DNA of 64,000 bases from positions 6,696,001-6,760,000 of the forward strand of contig JAWQUS010000002.1 of the NCBI GenBank assembly GCA_036365455.1, read 5' to 3'. Each line of letters begins with the position of its first letter. Position 1 is the stretch's first letter. Position numbers and translations under genes: made by a program. This document shows, one piece after another, positions 57,595-64,000 of this stretch. Origin of the DNA: Macrosoma leucophasiata (lineage: Eukaryota; Arthropoda; Insecta; Lepidoptera; Hedylidae). A model generated the notes under the pieces. That model did no database searches and was not told where the DNA came from. It saw only the letters and a list, made by a program, of their open reading frames with translations.

Positions 57595-58075
57595 TACATA
57601 TAATAAAACAGTAAAAGCCGCGTGTCTGTACTTGTACACATTTACGAAAATCTAATTGGAGGCGATGTTAAAATAGTATTAGAACACTTTTCAATGATTT
57701 TTAATTTTATTGTCTGTCTGTTTGTCTGTTTGTCCCTTTGTCCAGGCTAATCTCCGAAAATACTGGACTCATTCGAATGAAACTTTTTGTGGTGTATAGA
57801 TACTAAGCCTGGCCAACATTTAGGCAACTTTTTATTGCGGGAAAATCACTCATTCCCACGGGAATCTCTACATTTAATAAAATCGTAGGAAAGTCAAAAC
57901 TGTACATTGAATATTTTTTATAAGAATACTTGGGATGTTAGTAATATTCATGCAAAATTTTAATTTAATGCTATTTTAGAAGTTGTTTGCTTATAATGCT
58001 AAAGCGACACTGGCATCTTAGGCATGTTTGGTGCTGTAGAGCCTTCACGCAGACGACGTTGCGGGCAGCTGCTAG
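57595..58075 (+). mobile_element. Helitron-like non-autonomous element
   Basis: Tandem behind the previous element: GTCTGTCTGTTTGTCTG, ACTGGACTCATTCGAATGAA, GACGTTGCGGGCAGCTG, ending CTAG at 58072-58075. The mariner inserted 8 bp further on. Confidence 0.55.
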
Positions 58076-58085
58076 TAATATAATA

Positions 58086-59365
58086 GGTTGGGGAAAAAGT
58101 CTTTTCGCATTATAGTATGTATGAACTTGTAATAAAATCTCTTTGGCTGTAGTATTTGTATCTGGCTGGTTTTGGTATCATTGAAAGTTAAAATTTTAAA
58201 GAACATAATTCCAAATTCAAATTAGGCAAATGTGTGATTTTCATTTGTTTTTCGTACTGTCAAGATGAGTGAATCTAATGAAGAAATTCGATACATTTTA
58301 AAATTTTACTACAAAAAAGGTAAAAATGCAACGCAAGCCACGAAAAAAATTTGCGATGTTTATGGACCTAGTGCAGTGTCTGTGGGAGTAGCCCAAATTT
58401 GGTTTAAGCGTTTTCAATCCGGAAATTTTGATGTCAAAGATGCACCTCGCTCTGGTCGTCCTATTACGGATAAAATGGATGCCATTTTTGAAAAAGTGGA
58501 GCAAGATCGACATATCAGTAGTTACGACGTAGCTGAAGAACTGAGAATTGATCACAAAACAGTTATGGCGCATTTGAAAAAAGCTGGGTACAAAAAAAAA
58601 GCTCGATATTTGGGTACCTCACGAGCTCACTGAAAGAAACCTAATGAACCGTGTACTCATTTGTGATTCTTTATTACGACGTAATGAAACCGAATCATTT
58701 TTGAAGAAGCTGATAATTGGTGATGAAAAGTGGATCACGTACGACAAGAACGTGCGAAAAAGGTCGTGGTCAAAGGCCGGTCAGGCTTCACAGACTGTGG
58801 CGAAACCCGGGTTAACTCGCAATAAGGTGATGTTGTGTGTGTGGTGGGATTGGAAGGGCATTATTCATTATGAGCTATTACCACCAGGCAGGACTATCGA
58901 TTCTGAACTCTACTGCGAACAACTGATGAGATTAAAGCAAGAAGTTGAGAGAAAGCGGCCGGAATTGATCAACAGAAGGGGTGTGGTGTTTCATCATGAT
59001 AACGCTAGACCTCACACATCTATAGCCAGTCAGCAAAAATTAAGAGAGTTTGACTGGGAGGTGTTAATGCATCCGCCGTATAGTCCTGACCTTGCACCTT
59101 CAGATTTCCACCTGTTTCGGTCTCTTCAGAATTCTTTATGCAATGTTAGGTTAACATCACGAGAGGACTGCCAAATCCACTTGTCGCAGTATTTTGATGA
59201 GAAGTCCCAAAATTTTTATAGCAATGGGATCATGTCCCTACCTACAAGATGGCAAAAGGTTATCGAACAAAATGGCACATACATACTTTAGTTAAATTTA
59301 AATAAACTATATTAAAAAATGTTTTGAATTATCTTAAAAAATGCGAAGAAAATTTTTCCCCAACC
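58086..59365 (+). mobile_element. Mariner DNA transposon (1280 bp)
   Basis: Terminal inverted repeats start GGTTGGGGAAAAAGTCTTTT on the left and end AAATTTTTCCCCAACC on the right, flanked by TA at 58084-58085 and 59366-59367. One transposase gene fills most of the element. Length and TA target are typical of mariner. Ends look complete; the frame is broken by one base. Confidence 0.95.
58265..59291 (+). pseudogene. Mariner transposase with one frameshift
   Basis: Would be about 341 residues, close to the usual 345. The N-terminal helix-turn-helix domain (MSESNEEIRYIL...RSGRPITDK) stays in frame until a run of nine A at 58592-58600; one A fewer would keep frame. The rest continues in the next frame with DD34D motifs: first Asp in IGDEKW, second in FHHDNARPH, third in YSPDLAPSDFHLF. 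The block between the domains (WVPHEL) is readable in the second frame, so only this run separates it from an intact gene. Confidence 0.93.
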
Positions 59366-59499
59366 TAAATGCGCATAAAAAATGTCTAGACCACCTATCG
59401 TGATGATTTCAACGACAATTTCTTGCTAAATAAATTGTACTTATATAATGAGTTATAAAACGTTGTCGTGCAGTTATTACGTTTTTTTTGTGTAATGGA

Positions 59500-59752
59500 A
59501 GTGGTAAACAAGCATACAGTTCACATTGATGTTAAGTAATGACTGCAGCCTATAGACACCCACACAAAGACCAAGATCAAAATGCAGATGCACTCCTGAG
59601 GCCTCAGGTGTTGTGCCTCTGTACCGGAAATTACAGGGTAGAACAGAACACGATTGTGCTGAACACTACGATTTAGCGGCAAGTACATTAGGTAATGCGG
59701 TGGTGCCTACGCCCGCGTGCTCCACCACTGGAGCTCTACCATCAGTAAAAAT
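59500..59752 (+). repeat. Family C interspersed repeat
   Basis: Nearly complete: ACAAGCATACAGTTCACATT, CTGCAGCCTATAGACACCC, CACGATTGTGCTGAACAC, AATGCGGTGGTGCCTACGCC. Confidence 0.85.
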
Positions 59753-60304
59753 ACCATTCAAGCAATGATGTCTCACCACAAAAACATTTTGTCTCAAAAA
59801 ACTTCGAGCAAAGCTAGAATCGCACTACTGCTGTCGCATCAAGGGACAAATTTTGGAGTTGCAAATATATTTATTAAGTCAATTTGTCTTTTAATATCAG
59901 GATTACCACAATTTTAACATAAACAGGGGCAATATGTTTAATTTGGAGGGAGACAAATCACCTGCGCGCAACATAAGCTGGGTAATTTATCCCGCGTATC
60001 TCTCTTTCTCATATGTTTCACACATTAATGAGTCGCGCACACTAGCGTCACTGCAGCGTATACTGACGTCTAAACCCCCACATGCAGAAATGGTCGATCC
60101 GGGGCGTAAACGACCAAGAAAATGATGAATTAGATATATTATATTAGATTTTAAAAATTGGAGAGTAAATATCTGTTACTCTATCAATTAAAAATAGCTG
60201 TTTTGATTTGCTTATAATTTGACATACCTAGAGATAGTTCATATACTTATACTTGTTGTTATAGGAAATGGTTATTCGATTCAGTTAACTTGGCGGTTTA
60301 TCTT

Positions 60305-60503
60305 ATTAATATATATAAATTACGCGGCACGTTGTTTGTCCGCGATGGACTCCTAAACTACTTCACTGATTTTAATTAAAATTTGCTCACCGTGTGCAGT
60401 GTTATTCAACTTGAAAGATTGGATAGCTTACATATCAATTTACTGTCGCAATATAATGTTAGTACCTAAATTGCACCCGTGGGAAGCCGGTGCGGGCCGC
60501 TAG
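60305..60503 (+). mobile_element. Helitron-like non-autonomous element
   Basis: GCGGCACGTTGTTTGTCC, TTCACTGATTTTAATTAAAA, CCGTGGGAAGCCGGTGCGG, ending CTAG at 60500-60503 followed by T. Confidence 0.55.
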
Positions 60504-61077
60504 TATACGATAAATCGACAAATTATAGCTCGCTATGCCTATTTAAGAGTTGTGCCACTTGGTATACAAAATCATTAAAATTAAATTGTAGAGTTAGTTA
60601 TTGGTTGTCTAATAAAAAAGTAATATTCGTTGAATCCTTCATTTACTTTTTATTATAGGGCACTTTTTGGTTTAGATCGTATAAGTGCGGATGTAACCCT
60701 ACCGGAAAGCTCAAGGTGTCCGCCCACACAGCACGACGTAATAATTTGTAGACTTACTTTATTTCGCTCCAGTAATGCATGTGTCCGTAGGTTCGATAAC
60801 AAAACGTTAGCAAAACTCGTGACCCTCGTAAAATATTCAAATGTTTCGGATAATAACATTGGGACAATGGCGGATCGGGGGACGCGCCATTCAACATACC
60901 CGGTGTCGTCGGGGATATTCGTAACATTCTTGTTGCATCAAATATTTTCAATAACGCTACGTAGAGCTGAAAAAGGCACGAATATAATTCAACATTCTTC
61001 GTGTTTTACAAAAGATTACATTTGTGAGAGAAAACGTTCAATTATTTAGGTCAATGTAATTTGAACTCCATTTTTTT

Positions 61078-61150
61078 ATGTAATGATGATGGCAAACAAG
61101 CGTGACTGTAGTTCGTATGGATGGTAAGCGAATACTGCAGCCTTTAGACA
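61078..61150 (+). repeat. Family C repeat, left-end fragment
   Basis: ATGTAATGATGATGGCAAAC, AAGCGTGACTGTAGTTCG and CTGCAGCCTTTAGACATC match the left end of the family. Confidence 0.5.
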
Positions 61151-61806
61151 TCTATTAAAACTGACGGGCAAAATTGTCGTCAATTTTCATAGTAATCTTT
61201 ATACAAAATGATGTTTGTTTACTTTTCTTAAAATAATGTGTTTTTCAATAAGTATTTGTCGATTTACCACAACATTGATTGTCCCGATCAGGTGCAATAG
61301 GGACGGGTGTCCGAAGACTCCTGAAAATTGGAACGTTCCGCGCTATTCCAGACACCTGACAGCACTAGTTCTGTGCACTAGCGATGGCAATTAATGCTAT
61401 TTCGCGAAAATTTCATAGGTAAGTAAATTCGTAAGTCTTAGCATGCTTATTGCTATGCTATTTGCTAATACGGTTATAATTGATACCTAATGAAGTATAA
61501 TTATGATTTCTGTTAATACGCAAATTAAAGAATGTTAAAGGATGCCACACAAATTATTATTCAAAACTCACGCATTCATTCAATATACGATCCTAAATGC
61601 AAACAAATCGAAGACAATAACAAAATAATTGCAAATTAGCGTTTCACATTTCGAATTTCAGAATTTCGCAACTTCATTTAATTTGTGAAATTCTCATACA
61701 GCATTAGCATGCTATTAATTAATGTGAATGCTAATTAATCCATTACTACTGAGCACTACGATATCGGTAGAGGTAGATAGATATTAAAATCAGCTCATTT
61801 TGTATG

Positions 61807-62366
61807 TAATGAAGATGGCAAACAAGCATACAGTTCACATTGATGTTCACAGTGATAACTGCAGCCTATAGACACCAACACAAACACCAGAGGTCAAAAT
61901 GCAGATGCGTTGTCACCCCTGAGACCTTAGTTGTTATGTCTCTGTGATAGTTATTACGGGGCCATACATTACCATCTAACAGGAACACGATAGTGCTGAA
62001 CATTACCATTTAGCGGCAGATAAGTTAGGTAATGCGGTGGTGCCTACGCCCTCGAGCTCCTTCACTGGAACTACCTGGTTCTACTGGTGGTAGAGCTCCA
62101 GTGACGGAGCTCGCAGGCGTAGGCACCACCGCATTACCTTATTAAACTTGCCGCTAAATGGTAGTGTTCAGCATTATCGTGTTCCAGTCAGGTGTTAAAT
62201 ATACGGCCCTGTAATTTCCGGCACAGAGGCATAACACCTTAGGCCTCAGGAGTAGTAACGCATCTGCATTTTGACCTTGGTCTTTGTGTGGGTGTCTATA
62301 GGCTGCAGTCATCACTTAACATCAATGTGAACCGCATGCTTATTTGCCACTTACATTACATTAAAA
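61807..62366. repeat. Two family C repeats in head-to-head inversion
   Basis: The left copy runs from GGCAAACAAGCATACAGTTC to the GCCTACGCCCTCGAGCTCC end at about 62078; the right copy is its inverted partner back to TTTGCCACTTACATTAC. Together they form a palindrome of about 560 bp centred near 62078. Confidence 0.85.
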
Positions 62367-62927
62367 AAAAACTACCAGTAATAATCATGCCTCTAGGTCG
62401 ATAACTGAAACTATCTACAAAGTTTATTTCCAAATCATACAAAGTGACAATCACCTGAATGCCACTCTGGAATGGAAGGTTAGGCAACTTTGTATATTAC
62501 GAGTATGCAATAAGATAAAGTATTAAACGATAGCCCATCCTTACAGCAAGTACGCCCAAGGGACCTTCGGCGATCCGGAATAAAAACAGGACGGCCAGGC
62601 GAAAAGGCTCCCTAATTAGAAAGAATAAACACCGGATTAGGGTCAACACCCGCCCCGGGCCTCATTCCGTCTCCTTATCGTATCTCGGCTAAATATTTGT
62701 GTTTATTTCTCTTTAATTACTATATTGTTTGAGTCTATATTAAATGCATTCATTTTTTATGAAAGAAAATATATAAAAAGTAACAATGAAGAAAGAAGCG
62801 GTACACAGGCAAGTTCACGTTCATGGTAAGTGAAGACATCATTAAAGTAGTCTTCAATACAGATACAATACAACTTTTAAGGTTCCAGTACAGGCGTACA
62901 AGGGCGTAAACACTATCGCATTATCTG

Positions 62928-63925
62928 AGCTATTTATTTATTTATTTAACTCAGGCAACAAAAGCCCATAGAAATACATACCTTATACACTAACATATAT
63001 ATAAAAAATAACACTATTTATCACGTAAAGTCTTATCGGCGACGTGAATGCGCGGCTTCTCTGCAGGCAGTTGTCCACGGAATCTACGGAACACGACTCC
63101 CTGCGGCCAGAACTCCTCCTTGACAAACGTCGGCAGATGGTGACTGGATACTCTCACCAGAAATGAATTAAAATTCACTTTGTAGCGAGACTCCAGGCGC
63201 TCGACTCTTAAAGTGAAGTTCGTCTTCTTTTCGACGTAGTCAACAACGTCCTCTACCTTTGTCGACCAGTGCAGCTGGGACACGTGCAATGGCGTCGATG
63301 GTATAGCTGGACGCAACAAATGATTAGGTCCAGTCAGCGCCGTGCCGCAATGATTGCGGTTGGCGGGCTTCTTCTTCTTCTTCTTTACCACCGTGAAGCC
63401 ATCCTCATCGCGTCGATCCTTACGGGAACCCCTGTGTATGTGTAATCTCCCTGGGGCCACGCAGAGTTACAGGCCGCTTAGATGAAGAAGCGGTAGCAGC
63501 AGCGGCGGTGGCATAGCTACGCTTGGGGTCGATATGCAGACGTGCGACGGTGGGGGGGGCAGGGGTGGCAGCGGCGGTGGCGGGGACGGCGGGGCGCGGG
63601 ACATCGCACTGCGTGACGATAGCCGGTGTCGTATTACTACTGTTGCAACCGGCTGACTCGAAACTGCTGACGGAGGTGTTTTGCGCGCCGCGTCTCACGT
63701 TTACATTACAGGCCTCGGTTGACCTACATACCGAACTAACACCACGTAATGAAACTAATTCGGTACGCAGCTCACTAATGGTGTTTTCTGAAGTCTGCAT
63801 TCTAAACTGCACTTCGGCCAAGCTGTTCTTCAGGGTGTTGATGTCCTTTAGCAGCCGGGATAGGTCGACGTGGTCAAACGTGACAGGAGGCAGCTTGTGC
63901 AGCTGCTTCGCCACAAAAGCGGGCT
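62928..63925 (-). mobile_element. LINE-like element: ORF1-type gene and tail, no RT
   Basis: - strand ORF1-like sequence followed about 70 bp later by GCCTGAGTTAAATAAATAAA, a short-repeat tail typical of LINE 3' ends. No reverse transcriptase lies between, so it is either a non-autonomous family or an internally deleted copy. The 5' end is cut near 63925, next to a MITE end at 63946. Confidence 0.6.
63014..63914 (-). pseudogene. Retroelement ORF1-like protein, frameshifted
   Basis: Two overlapping frames. 63914-63420 encodes AKQLHKLPPVTFDHVDLSR, a heptad-like segment (LKNSLAEVQFRMQT, ISELRTELVSL) and an Ala/Pro/Ser-rich part. 63460-63014 encodes DEDGFTVVKKKKKK, PLHVSQLHWSTKVED and VEKKTNFTLRVERLESR, then FWPQGVVFRRFRG. 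This organisation is familiar from transposon-associated proteins in moth genomes. The frames should join near 63420-63460, where a shift has occurred. Exact LINE clade not determined. Confidence 0.7.
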
Positions 63926-63945
63926 ATACCTGGCGCCTAATGGTT

Positions 63946-64000
63946 ACCCCCTTATTCATAAACGTATTTTAGCTAAAGTGTTGCTAATCTCTCCCTTGTC
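63946..64000. mobile_element. MITE family B, left end (runs off window)
   Basis: ACCCCCTTATTCATAAACGT, then TTTTAGCTAAAGTGTTGCTA..CTCTCCCTTGTC, which is the inverted right half of the 28487 element. Continues beyond the window. Confidence 0.7.

Larger units (their letters stand above)
55435..64000. other. Upstream intron or flank of TRERF1-like gene
   Basis: No exon supplying the missing first Cys of finger 1 was found. Contains repeats, mariner and Helitron-like ends. Unique stretches: 56.13-57.19, 59.76-60.3, 60.5-61.05 and 62.4-62.9 kb. Confidence 0.55.

Noticed and set aside
60630..61049. 139-codon + strand ORF
   Set aside because: No family resemblance; both strands are open over part of it. 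Treated as non-coding unique sequence.
63523..63972. 149-codon + strand ORF
   Set aside because: Antisense shadow of the ORF1-like relic; Ala/Gly/Val-rich only because the other strand is Ala/Pro/Thr-rich.

Overview
The window is A+T-rich animal nuclear DNA, most likely from a moth or butterfly. The evidence is two spliced, intron-rich genes with clear animal homologues, dense insect-type transposable elements (RTE-clade LINEs, a DD34D mariner, tRNA-derived SINEs, Helitron-like ends, MITEs), and repeat families whose style I know from Lepidoptera. The order-level call is an inference; species cannot be read from the sequence. No rRNA gene, canonical tRNA gene, CRISPR array or bacterial-type operon was seen.

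Two host genes were assembled by hand from splice sites and reading phase. (1) The 3' end of an oligosaccharyltransferase catalytic subunit gene, STT3B-like, lies on the + strand in four exons (522-619, 2987-3115, 3585-3669, 5406-5483). They join into one 129-residue C-terminal tail ending in a stop; the rest of the gene lies left of the window. (2) A TRERF1/MIDEAS/ZNF541-like gene lies on the - strand in 15 exons from 55434 down to 16828. The exons join without a phase error into 960 residues plus a stop: three clustered C2H2 fingers (the first incomplete), Gly/Ser/Pro-rich linkers, a fourth C2H2 finger, a long disordered region, an ELM2 domain, a SANT domain and a C-terminal C2H2 finger. This is the architecture of the scaffold subunits of histone deacetylase complexes (MiDAC type). 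Its 5' end lies right of the window. The genes converge, and the interval 5.5-16.8 kb probably holds their 3' UTRs; candidate poly(A) signals sit at 11087 (+) and 11381 (-).

Layout: 0.5-5.5 kb STT3B exons, with an RTE fragment and a Helitron-like end in the first intron; 5.5-16.8 kb tail-to-tail region with MITEs and old repeats; 16.8-23.6 kb the compact 3' half of the TRERF1-like gene (11 exons); 23.6-45.7 kb its giant intron 4, which holds decayed exon copies, SINE insertions with target-site duplications, a diverged tandem array, a nearly full-length but broken RTE element, and a possible alternative first exon; 45.7-55.4 kb four further exons, with a 1.27-kb TA-flanked inverted-repeat element in intron 3; 55.4-64 kb upstream intron or flank with a mariner element broken by one homopolymer base, a head-to-head repeat pair, Helitron-like ends and a LINE ORF1-like relic.

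The most unusual features are host-gene fragments re-copied into the gene's own introns (23.53-23.89 kb and 19.28-19.33 kb), an in-frame stop-free 72-bp intron, a perfect inverted filler at the 5' junction of the RTE insertion, and the five-unit tandem array at 33-34.7 kb. No wholly new gene system is evident.
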